Assembly (NCBI RefSeq): GCF_023715225.1
Contig: NZ_JAMBNS010000001.1
Location: 186,001-250,000, forward strand
Origin: Robertmurraya korlensis
Lineage (GTDB): Bacteria; Bacillota; Bacilli; Bacillales; Cytobacillaceae
Direction: 5' to 3'
Length of the DNA: 64,000 nucleotides
Position 1 is the first letter of the stretch. Each line of letters starts with the position of its first letter. This document shows positions 57,179-64,000 of this stretch, piece after piece. The notes beneath the pieces are model-generated. The model had not been told where the DNA came from. It searched no databases and saw only the letters and a program-made list of their open reading frames with translations. Position numbers and translations under genes: made by a program.

Positions 57179-58012
57179 ATGTTTGACTACTATATGACGA
57201 GGCTGCATGAGCTGACCGTTGTCCTGTATGCTTTCTGCGTGCTCTTATATTTTATTGATTTCTTACACCATAACCGGAAGGCAAATCGTGTTGCCTTCTG
57301 GTTACTTGCATTTGTGTGGTTACTTCAAACGATGTTTTTATTTTTGTACATGTTAAAAACCGGACGTTTCCCGGTACTTACCATATTTGAAGGGCTCTAT
57401 TTTTATGCTTGGGTGTTAATTACTTTATCATTAGGAATCAATCGGTTACTTCGTGTTGATTTCATTGTATTCTTCACAAATGTTTTAGGGTTCATTATTC
57501 TAGCTATCCATACGTTTGCTCCAGTGCAATTTGAATCTCATGTGATGGCCGAACAACTCATCTCAGAGCTTTTGTTGATTCACATAACACTTGCGATTCT
57601 TTCTTATGGAGCTTTCTCTCTTTCTTTTGTTTTCTCTTTTCTTTATTTGATTCAGTACAATTTACTAAAGAAAAAGAAGTGGGGAGCTAGGCTGTTACGA
57701 ATTACGGATTTATCAAAACTTGAGCATATGTCATATGTTTTAAATGTCATTGGTGTGCCTATGCTAATGCTAGCAGTCATTTTAGGAATTCAATGGGCAT
57801 ACTTGAAAATTCCTGAGATGTTTTGGTTAGATGCTAAGGTCATTGGCTCTTTCGGTGTACTGATTGCCTATAGCATTTATTTATACTTACGTGTTAGCAA
57901 GGAGCTGTACGGAAGATCATTGGCTCTTTGGAATATTGCTTCATTCTTAATTGTTTTGATCAATTTCTTTTTAATAGGCAACTTATCATCCTTCCACTTT
58001 TGGTACACTTAA
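57179..58012 (+). CDS. hemX: HemX, cytochrome c assembly-type membrane protein
   Basis: This is a 277-residue integral membrane protein with about eight helices, belonging to the CcsA/HemX family. In B. subtilis HemX lowers the amount of HemA, so it acts as a regulator of heme synthesis rather than an enzyme. The family Trp-rich heme-handling motif is not obvious. It starts 14 bases after hemA with an AGAGGAG site and is second in the hem operon, as in B. subtilis. Confidence 0.92.
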   Translation: MFDYYMTRLHELTVVLYAFCVLLYFIDFLHHNRKANRVAFWLLAFVWLLQTMFLFLYMLKTGRFPVLTIFEGLYFYAWVLITLSLGINRLLRVDFIVFFTNVLGFIILAIHTFAPVQFESHVMAEQLISELLLIHITLAILSYGAFSLSFVFSFLYLIQYNLLKKKKWGARLLRITDLSKLEHMSYVLNVIGVPMLMLAVILGIQWAYLKIPEMFWLDAKVIGSFGVLIAYSIYLYLRVSKELYGRSLALWNIASFLIVLINFFLIGNLSSFHFWYT

Positions 58013-58035
58013 GGATACATACATAGGAGGTTTAC

Positions 58036-58971
58036 ATGCGGAAAATTATAGTTGGCTCCAGACGAAGTAAGCTTGCACTTACACAAACAAACTGGGTGAT
58101 TGACCAGTTGAAGAAATTAGACCCATCCTTTGAATTTGAGGTAAAAGAGATTGTTACGAAGGGGGATAAAATCCTTGATGTAACACTTTCTAAAGTTGGT
58201 GGAAAAGGGCTATTTGTTAAGGAAATTGAGCAGGCAATGCTTGATGAGGAAATAGATATGGCGGTACATAGTATGAAGGACATGCCAGCGGTCTTGCCAG
58301 AAGGTTTAGTGATTGGTTGTATTCCATTTCGTGAAGATCATCGAGATGCATTAATCTCTAAAAATCACACGCCAGTTAATGAATTAAAGCCAGGTTCTGT
58401 TGTTGGAACAAGCAGTCTTCGTCGCAGTGCACAGCTGCTTGCGATTAGACCAGACCTTGAAATAAAGTGGATCCGAGGAAATATTGATACACGATTAGCT
58501 AAATTAGAAACGGGAGAATATGATGCGATCATACTTGCTGCAGCTGGCCTTTCCAGAATGGGGTGGGCAAGTGAGGTAGTATCAGAGTTTATTGATGATG
58601 AAGTATGTATCCCAGCAGTTGGTCAGGGGGCATTATCGATAGAATGCCGAGAAAGTGATGAACAGCTACTTAACTTATTATCTCAATTTACTTGTGTGAA
58701 AACCAAACAAGCAGTGACTGCCGAGAGAGCCTTTCTACAAAAGATGGAAGGTGGCTGTCAGGTCCCGATTGCCGGGTATGCAAAAGTTGAAGAAAACGGT
58801 GATATTTCTCTTACAGGGCTTGTCGCAACTCCAGATGGAAAAACCATCTTAAAGGAATCAGCAAGTGGACAAGATCCTGAAAAGCTAGGGGAGCAAGTGG
58901 CAGATGCACTGATTGCTAACGGAGGAAAAGCATTAATTGACGCGGTGAAAGTGGAGCTTGATAGTGAATGA
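58036..58971 (+). CDS. hemC: hydroxymethylbilane synthase (porphobilinogen deaminase)
   Basis: It joins four porphobilinogen molecules into hydroxymethylbilane. The 311 residues show [12 protein letters not shown] at the N-terminus, the substrate-binding arginines in [11 protein letters not shown], and the dipyrromethane cofactor cysteine C241 in [11 protein letters not shown]. The ATG follows an AGGAGG site. The TGA overlaps the hemD ATG by 4 bases, so translation is coupled. Confidence 0.97.
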   Translation: MRKIIVGSRRSKLALTQTNWVIDQLKKLDPSFEFEVKEIVTKGDKILDVTLSKVGGKGLFVKEIEQAMLDEEIDMAVHSMKDMPAVLPEGLVIGCIPFREDHRDALISKNHTPVNELKPGSVVGTSSLRRSAQLLAIRPDLEIKWIRGNIDTRLAKLETGEYDAIILAAAGLSRMGWASEVVSEFIDDEVCIPAVGQGALSIECRESDEQLLNLLSQFTCVKTKQAVTAERAFLQKMEGGCQVPIAGYAKVEENGDISLTGLVATPDGKTILKESASGQDPEKLGEQVADALIANGGKALIDAVKVELDSE

Positions 58972-59753
58972 GTGATGACTACTCTCTCGATGGAATGAAG
59001 GTTCTTGTTCCTCGAGGAAAAAAGCATGCAAAACCATTTTCAGATTTAGTCAAGAAATATGGGGGGATTCCAGTGGAAATCCCTCTTATTTCCTTTCGAC
59101 CAGTTACTTCAGCCAATCTGGCTATCTTCCTTCATAAAAAACTACATAAATATGATTGGATTATTTTTACTAGTAATGTGACAGTAGAAACCTTCTTTTC
59201 TTTTGGGATCAACCGGATCGTCCTTAATCATATACAGATTGCTGCTATTGGTGAAAAAACGGAGGAAGCCTTAGTAAGAAAAGGGGTAACAGTTGACTTT
59301 AAGCCAAAAGAATATGTAGCTGAAGCATTTGTGAAAGAATTCTCACCGTATATTAGCGATGGGGCGAATGTTCTAATTCCTAAAGGAAACTTAGCAAGAG
59401 AACTTATTTCTACTACCCTTGAAAAAAAGGGAGCACATGTGGATGAACTAGTTATTTATGAAACGTTTTTTCCTGACAGCAGTCGGGATGCATTAGTGAA
59501 GGCGCTAACAGAAAAGCAGCTAGATATCATAAGTTTTACTAGTCCTTCGACAGTGGATCATTTTATGGCTGTTGTGAAAGAAATGAATTTATTATCAACT
59601 ATCGATCATTGCCTGTTCATGTGTATTGGGCCTGTTACTCTTCAACGGGCTAATGCTCTAGGTTTACATGTGGACGCCATGCCAGATACATACACAATTG
59701 ATCATATGCTACAAAGTATAATGAAAATAATAAGAAAGAGGGAGAACAAATGA
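58968..59753 (+). CDS. hemD: uroporphyrinogen-III synthase
   Basis: It closes and inverts ring D of hydroxymethylbilane to form uroporphyrinogen III. The 261 residues fit the two-lobed HemD fold; the family is poorly conserved, and recognition rests on [12 protein letters not shown] (about 64), a middle [23 protein letters not shown] region, and [11 protein letters not shown]. It overlaps hemC and hemB by 4 bases each. Confidence 0.93.
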   Translation: MSDDYSLDGMKVLVPRGKKHAKPFSDLVKKYGGIPVEIPLISFRPVTSANLAIFLHKKLHKYDWIIFTSNVTVETFFSFGINRIVLNHIQIAAIGEKTEEALVRKGVTVDFKPKEYVAEAFVKEFSPYISDGANVLIPKGNLARELISTTLEKKGAHVDELVIYETFFPDSSRDALVKALTEKQLDIISFTSPSTVDHFMAVVKEMNLLSTIDHCLFMCIGPVTLQRANALGLHVDAMPDTYTIDHMLQSIMKIIRKRENK

Positions 59754-60727
59754 ATCAATCATTTTCTCGTCACCGCCGTTTACGTTCGTCAGCAACATTA
59801 CGCACAATGGTTCGCGAAAACCACTTACACCTTGAAGATTTGATATATCCAATTTTTGTTGTAGAAGGCGAAAATATAAAAAATGCCATTCAATCTATGC
59901 CAGGGGTTTTTCAATTATCTTTGGATCAATTAAGAACTGAAATGGATGAAATAGCAGCATTGGGGATTACAAGCGTCCTTTTATTTGGAATCCCAAATGA
60001 AAAAGATGAGTGTGGTACGGGGGCTTTCCATGATCATGGAATTGTACAGGAAGCGACTCGAGTGATAAAAGAACAATATCCTGATATCGTTGTTATTGCG
60101 GACACATGCTTATGTGAATACACTAGTCATGGGCACTGTGGAGTGATCGAAGGTGGTAAAGTTTTAAATGATCCTTCACTGAAATTATTAGCGGATACTG
60201 CCGTTAGCCAAGCAAAAGCAGGCGCAGATATTATAGCTCCTTCAAATATGATGGACGGATTTGTTGCGGCCATTAGAGCAGGCTTAGATGAGGCGGGCTT
60301 TGAGGATATCCCTATTATGTCTTACGCTGTGAAATATGCTTCTTCTTTTTATGGACCGTTTCGTGAAGCGGCTGAGAGTACACCTCAATTTGGAGATCGT
60401 AAAACTTATCAAATGGATCCAGCCAATCGAATGGAAGGTTTAAGAGAAGCGAGTTCAGATGTTCAGGAAGGAGCAGACTTCCTAATTGTGAAGCCTGGAA
60501 TGCCATACTTGGATATTGTACGTGATATAAAAAATAATTTTCACCTGCCTGTAGTTGTCTATAATGTGAGTGGGGAATATTCAATGGTTAAAGCTGCGGC
60601 TCAAAACGGGTGGATTGATGAAAAAAATATTGTAATGGAAATGCTAACTGGTATGAAAAGAGCAGGTGCGGACCTTATTATCACTTATCATGCCAAAGAT
60701 GCAGCAAGATGGTTAAAAGAAAACTAA
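59750..60727 (+). CDS. hemB: delta-aminolevulinic acid dehydratase (porphobilinogen synthase)
   Basis: It condenses two 5-aminolevulinate molecules to porphobilinogen. The 325 residues carry the zinc-type metal site [13 protein letters not shown] (C120, C122, C130) and the two active-site lysines, K195 (SYAVKYAS) and K248 (IVKPGMPY). The three cysteines predict a zinc-dependent enzyme. It overlaps hemD by 4 bases and is followed 24 bases later by hemL. Confidence 0.97.
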   Translation: MNQSFSRHRRLRSSATLRTMVRENHLHLEDLIYPIFVVEGENIKNAIQSMPGVFQLSLDQLRTEMDEIAALGITSVLLFGIPNEKDECGTGAFHDHGIVQEATRVIKEQYPDIVVIADTCLCEYTSHGHCGVIEGGKVLNDPSLKLLADTAVSQAKAGADIIAPSNMMDGFVAAIRAGLDEAGFEDIPIMSYAVKYASSFYGPFREAAESTPQFGDRKTYQMDPANRMEGLREASSDVQEGADFLIVKPGMPYLDIVRDIKNNFHLPVVVYNVSGEYSMVKAAAQNGWIDEKNIVMEMLTGMKRAGADLIITYHAKDAARWLKEN

Positions 60728-60751
60728 TACTTGATGAAACGAGGGGTACTT

Positions 60752-62038
60752 ATGCGCTCTTATTCTAAATCTATTGAAGCCTTTGTTGAAGCAAAAACAC
60801 TAATGCCTGGCGGAGTTAACAGTCCAGTTCGTGCGTTTAAATCGGTTAAAATGGATCCGATTTTTATGGAGAGAGGAAAAGGCTCGAAAATTTACGATAT
60901 AGATGGAAACGAATATATTGACTATGTATTGTCTTGGGGACCTTTAATCTTGGGTCATGCAAATGATCGTGTCGTTGAAGCGATTAAAAAGGTGGCAGAA
61001 CTTGGTACAAGCTTTGGTGCTCCTAGTTTGATTGAAACGAAACTAGCTAAATTAGTAAAAGAAAGAGTGCCGTCTATTGAAATCGTCCGTATGGTTTCTT
61101 CTGGGACAGAAGCTACCATGAGTGCTTTGCGCCTAGCTCGAGGATATACAGGCAGAAATAAAATTTTAAAATTTGAAGGTTGTTACCATGGTCACGGTGA
61201 TTCTCTGTTAATCAAAGCAGGATCTGGGGTGGCAACTTTAGGTCTACCTGATAGCCCTGGTGTTCCAGAAGGAGTTGCCAAAAATACGATTACGGTTCCA
61301 TATAATGATTTGGAAAGTGTTCGCTATGCATTTGAGCAATTCGGCGATGATATTGCTGGAATCATAGTAGAGCCTGTTGCAGGAAATATGGGTGTTGTTT
61401 TACCTAAACCAGGATTTTTAGAGGGTCTTAGAGAAATTACTACCCAATATGGGGCACTTTTAATATTTGATGAAGTAATGACAGGGTTTAGAGTTGGATA
61501 TAACTGTGCACAAGGATATTTTGGGATTACTCCTGATTTAACATGTCTTGGAAAAGTTATTGGTGGGGGGCTACCAGTTGGAGCGTACGGAGGAAGAGCA
61601 GAAATTATGGAACAAATCGCACCAAGCGGGCCGATCTATCAGGCTGGTACGCTTTCTGGTAATCCTCTTGCTATGACAGCAGGGCTAGAAACACTAAGCC
61701 AGCTAACACCAGATCATTATGAGGAGTTTGCGCGTAAAGCGGCATTACTTGAAGAGGGAATAAGAGCAGCAGCAGAAAAATACGAAATTCCTCACACCAT
61801 CAATCGTGTGGGATCGATGGTCGGATTTTTCTTTACAAACGAAGCTGTTACAAATTACGAGCAAGCCAAAACATCAAATCTTGATTATTTTGCTACTTAT
61901 TATCAAGAAATGGCAAATCAGGGTGTATTCTTACCACCTTCTCAATTTGAAGGAATGTTCCTTTCAACCGCTCATAGTAACGAAGATATCGAAAAAACAA
62001 TCCAAGCCATCACAATTGCCTTTTCAAAGCTAAGATAA
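60752..62038 (+). CDS. hemL: glutamate-1-semialdehyde 2,1-aminomutase
   Basis: It converts the HemA product to 5-aminolevulinate with pyridoxamine phosphate. The 428 residues (B. subtilis 430) are a class III aminotransferase: [12 protein letters not shown] at residue 17, [27 protein letters not shown], and the PLP lysine K268 in [19 protein letters not shown] 60752 has a GAGGGG site 5 bases upstream; a TTG seven codons earlier is less likely. It ends the hem operon. Confidence 0.97.
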   Translation: MRSYSKSIEAFVEAKTLMPGGVNSPVRAFKSVKMDPIFMERGKGSKIYDIDGNEYIDYVLSWGPLILGHANDRVVEAIKKVAELGTSFGAPSLIETKLAKLVKERVPSIEIVRMVSSGTEATMSALRLARGYTGRNKILKFEGCYHGHGDSLLIKAGSGVATLGLPDSPGVPEGVAKNTITVPYNDLESVRYAFEQFGDDIAGIIVEPVAGNMGVVLPKPGFLEGLREITTQYGALLIFDEVMTGFRVGYNCAQGYFGITPDLTCLGKVIGGGLPVGAYGGRAEIMEQIAPSGPIYQAGTLSGNPLAMTAGLETLSQLTPDHYEEFARKAALLEEGIRAAAEKYEIPHTINRVGSMVGFFFTNEAVTNYEQAKTSNLDYFATYYQEMANQGVFLPPSQFEGMFLSTAHSNEDIEKTIQAITIAFSKLR

Positions 62039-62046
62039 TTCTAAGG

Positions 62047-62076
62047 AAAGAGACTCTAATGGGTCTCTTTTTTTAT
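62047..62076 (+). terminator. terminator of the hemAXCDBL operon
   Basis: AAAGAGAC (62047-62054) and GTCTCTTT (62063-62070) with an 8-base loop, followed by a T-run. Confidence 0.85.
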
Positions 62077-62105
62077 GTAAACACGCTCTTAGCGATTACT
62101 TTTAT

Positions 62106-62134
62106 TCATAAAAATATTCACTAGTTCATAGAGT
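62106..62134 (+). promoter_or_regulatory. candidate sigma-E promoter of spoVID
   Basis: TCATAAA (62106-62112) and CATAGAGT (62127-62134), 14 bases apart, partly match the mother-cell sigma-E pattern KMATATT/CATACAHT (5 of 7 and 6 of 8). spoVID is a known sigma-E gene. Confidence 0.4.
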
Positions 62135-62183
62135 GATAATGACATAGTGATTAAACGTATAGGATATGAAGGGAGGAGTCGCT

Positions 62184-63320
62184 TTGTCTCAGGGTAACGA
62201 GTCGTGCTTACGATTTTCATTAGAAGAATCGGTGTGGTTTCAAAAAGGACAGGAAGTAGAGGAGTTAGTTTCTATTTCACTTGACCCAAATATTACGATT
62301 CATGAAAACGAACAATATGTCACCATTCAAGGTGCATTAGAATTAACAGGGGAATATCAGCGTTACAATGATGGCTCTAATGAGGAGGAAGATTTGTTTG
62401 CTGCTCCTAAGTTCGTTCATCATGTGGAGGAGAGGGAAGAGGGACTCTATGAGTTTTCACACCGTTTTCCAGTTGATATAACCATTCCAAATAACCGTAT
62501 CCAAAGCATTAATGACATCCATGTTGAAGTGGAGAGTTTTGATTATCTTTTTCAAGAAAGAAGCTGTATGAAGCTTACGGCAGATCTAACGATTACTGGT
62601 CTTTATGGAGATCAGCAGCACAAACCAGCACATGAAGAAGCAGAAGTAGAAGAAGTTCAACTTGAAGTTGCTTATCGCGAAGCAACCGTTGATGAGATAG
62701 ACGAAAAGGTTGAAAGGTCTTATGAGCTTCGTACTGAAGAACAAGAGGAACCAACGATTTTGGAACATGAGTATGAACCATTCGCTGTGGAAGCGAGAAA
62801 ATCAGCAGATGATACAGAGGAAAAAGTGGTTTCAATAAATAAAACGGTTGAACTATTTGAAGCACCACAACTTCCGGTAAATGAAGCAAAGGAACCTGAA
62901 ATTACTTTTTCAGCAGCTCGAAGTGAAGGACCTCAAGAGGTTGCAGAAGAAATCGTTGAGGAAGAACCAGAGGTTGAGCTTCAGCAAGTTCCAGAAGCCG
63001 AACTTGAGCCTCAAGTAGAAACCCAACCAGAAGTGGAGGTAGAATCCTCTTCTTCTCCTCCTCCTCAGCCTAAGGTTAAGAAAAAGAAGTCTTCAAAAAA
63101 GGGGATGTCTTTAACCGAGTTTTTTGCTCGAAAAGAAGAGACGGAAGACTTAACAAAACTTCGTGTGGCTATCGTTCAAAGCGGAGAAACGGTCGAACAA
63201 TTAGCGTCACGATATGAAGTCCCTGTACAACAATTACTTAAGGTAAACCATCTTGAATTAAATCAAGATATATACGAAGGGCAAGTACTTTATATACCTA
63301 TTCCTATTGCCCATAAATAG
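62184..63320 (+). CDS. spoVID: stage VI sporulation protein D (spore coat morphogenetic protein)
   Basis: SpoVID directs encasement of the forespore by coat proteins and binds SafA and SpoIVA. The 378 residues have a conserved N-terminal domain (about 1-140; FSLEESVWFQKGQEVEELV), a highly acidic, Glu/Pro/Val-rich middle of low complexity (about 150-300), and a C-terminal LysM domain (about 330-375). It is much shorter than the B. subtilis protein, which I recall as about 575 residues, with the loss in the acidic middle. The TTG at 62184 is fixed by a GGGAGGAG site; an upstream ATG overlaps it. Confidence 0.92.
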   Translation: MSQGNESCLRFSLEESVWFQKGQEVEELVSISLDPNITIHENEQYVTIQGALELTGEYQRYNDGSNEEEDLFAAPKFVHHVEEREEGLYEFSHRFPVDITIPNNRIQSINDIHVEVESFDYLFQERSCMKLTADLTITGLYGDQQHKPAHEEAEVEEVQLEVAYREATVDEIDEKVERSYELRTEEQEEPTILEHEYEPFAVEARKSADDTEEKVVSINKTVELFEAPQLPVNEAKEPEITFSAARSEGPQEVAEEIVEEEPEVELQQVPEAELEPQVETQPEVEVESSSSPPPQPKVKKKKSSKKGMSLTEFFARKEETEDLTKLRVAIVQSGETVEQLASRYEVPVQQLLKVNHLELNQDIYEGQVLYIPIPIAHK

Positions 63321-63323
63321 AAG

Positions 63324-63366
63324 AACAACCATTGGGCAGGTGAAAACTCCTGCCCTTGTTGTTTTT
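63324..63366 (+). terminator. hairpin between spoVID and ysxE
   Basis: AACAAC-catt-GGGCAGG and CCTGCCC-tt-GTTGTT form a two-part stem, followed by TTTAATG. The T-tract is short and ysxE begins 20 bases later, so partial read-through is likely. Confidence 0.65.
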
Positions 63367-63386
63367 AATGGAAGGGTTGAGCCTCC

Positions 63387-64000
63387 TTGTCGAATATTAA
63401 TTATTTGCAGCAAATGGAGCCGGTGTTAAAAAATTACGGAGTAAAGGCACACTTTATTGAGAGATTTGGGAATATTTTTCGTATTTATTGTGATAAAGGA
63501 GTATTTGCACTAAAAAAGATAGCTCCTAAACACGGAACCGATTTTATTAGACATATTCAATATCTGTATCAGAAAGGATACAATCGTATTGTCCCTGTTT
63601 ATCCAACGGTTGATGGACGCTATGCGGTTTTGCATAATCAAGCATTATATTATTTGATGCCATGGTTACCAAATGAGGAAAAAGAAAACAGGAATGAAAG
63701 AAATCAACAGCTTTTCCGGGAGCTAGCAAGGCTTCATACATTGTCACTTCATGAAGTGACCATTGATCCTCAAGAAAAAGAAGAACATTATTCTTCTCTT
63801 TCATCACTTTGGGAAAAAGAGACGGAATTTATTGAAGGCTATATTGAAGCGTGTGAAGGAAAGCAATATATGTCCCCTACCGAACTCTTGTTTTGCTTGT
63901 ATTACAATGACATTCGTCAAGCACTAACGTATTCCAAAAACAAGCTAAAAGAATGGTTCGAGCTAACAAAGGAAGAAACAAAGGCCAGAGCGGTTGTGGT
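63387..64000 (+). CDS. ysxE: YsxE, spore coat-associated kinase-like protein (5' part)
   Basis: An open frame runs to the right edge of the window for 204 codons. It begins with TTG at 63387 after an AAGGG site about 10 bases upstream, though ATG 63414 is possible. The visible part has the N-lobe of an aminoglycoside-phosphotransferase-like or CotS-type kinase fold (HFIERFGNIFRIYCDKGVFALKK is 10 residues into it, split here at about residue 22), then LYYLMPWLPNEE and RELARLHTLSLHEV. Position directly after spoVID matches B. subtilis ysxE, a coat protein. The catalytic C-lobe lies outside the window. Confidence 0.85.
   Translation, partial: MSNINYLQQMEPVLKNYGVKAHFIERFGNIFRIYCDKGVFALKKIAPKHGTDFIRHIQYLYQKGYNRIVPVYPTVDGRYAVLHNQALYYLMPWLPNEEKENRNERNQQLFRELARLHTLSLHEVTIDPQEKEEHYSSLSSLWEKETEFIEGYIEACEGKQYMSPTELLFCLYYNDIRQALTYSKNKLKEWFELTKEETKARAVV

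Overview
The window is ordinary chromosomal backbone of an endospore-forming Bacillaceae (Firmicutes), genus not resolved. Support comes from the AT-rich sequence, strong AGGAGG-type ribosome binding sites, frequent TTG/GTG starts, two T-box leaders, a lysine riboswitch, and sporulation genes (gerE, gerM, lonB, spoVID, ysxE). Gene order from pheS to ysxE closely follows the Bacillus subtilis chromosome. No prophage, insertion sequence, CRISPR array, integrase or other mobile element was found. I found no plausible new multi-gene system; the less routine observations are regulatory sites and one small ORF.

Layout. 1-6200: end of a TrmH-type RNA methyltransferase gene, a T-box-controlled pheST operon, convergent rnhC, then zapA-cvpA. 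6300-11020: polX, mutS2, a DUF350 membrane protein gene and an unannotated 25-codon membrane ORF. 11000-16370: fatty-acid degradation island (lcfA, fadR, fadB, etfB, etfA), with a near-ideal FadR operator on the fadR promoter. 16450-20400: trxA, uvrC, and lysC behind a lysine riboswitch, with an internal start for the small aspartokinase subunit. 20400-25000: yslB (reverse), sdhCAB, and a thioesterase gene (ysmA) whose promoter carries a second FadR-like operator. 25000-30000: gerE, a MarR regulator with glutamate racemase, gerM, rph-rdgB-ysnB. 30000-36350: tRNA-Arg(TCT) and a five-gene peptide ABC transporter in the order D-F-A-B-C.

36350-46000: branched-chain amino acid cluster ilvE, (T-box), ilvB, ilvN, ilvC, leuA, leuB, leuC, leuD. 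ilvE lies upstream of the T-box terminator, so leucine-tRNA attenuation should act on ilvB-leuD but not on ilvE; a cre-like site and CodY-like boxes lie near the ilvE promoter. 46000-55100: ysoA, tig, clpX, lonB, lonA, engB (chaperone and protease group). 55100-64000: a membrane protein gene (reverse), the complete hemAXCDBL operon from glutamyl-tRNA to uroporphyrinogen III, then spoVID and the start of ysxE.

Starts were chosen by ribosome-binding-site spacing and remembered B. subtilis N-termini, so several CDS are shorter than the longest open frame. Promoter and operator calls are visual consensus matches; no alignment or structure software was used.
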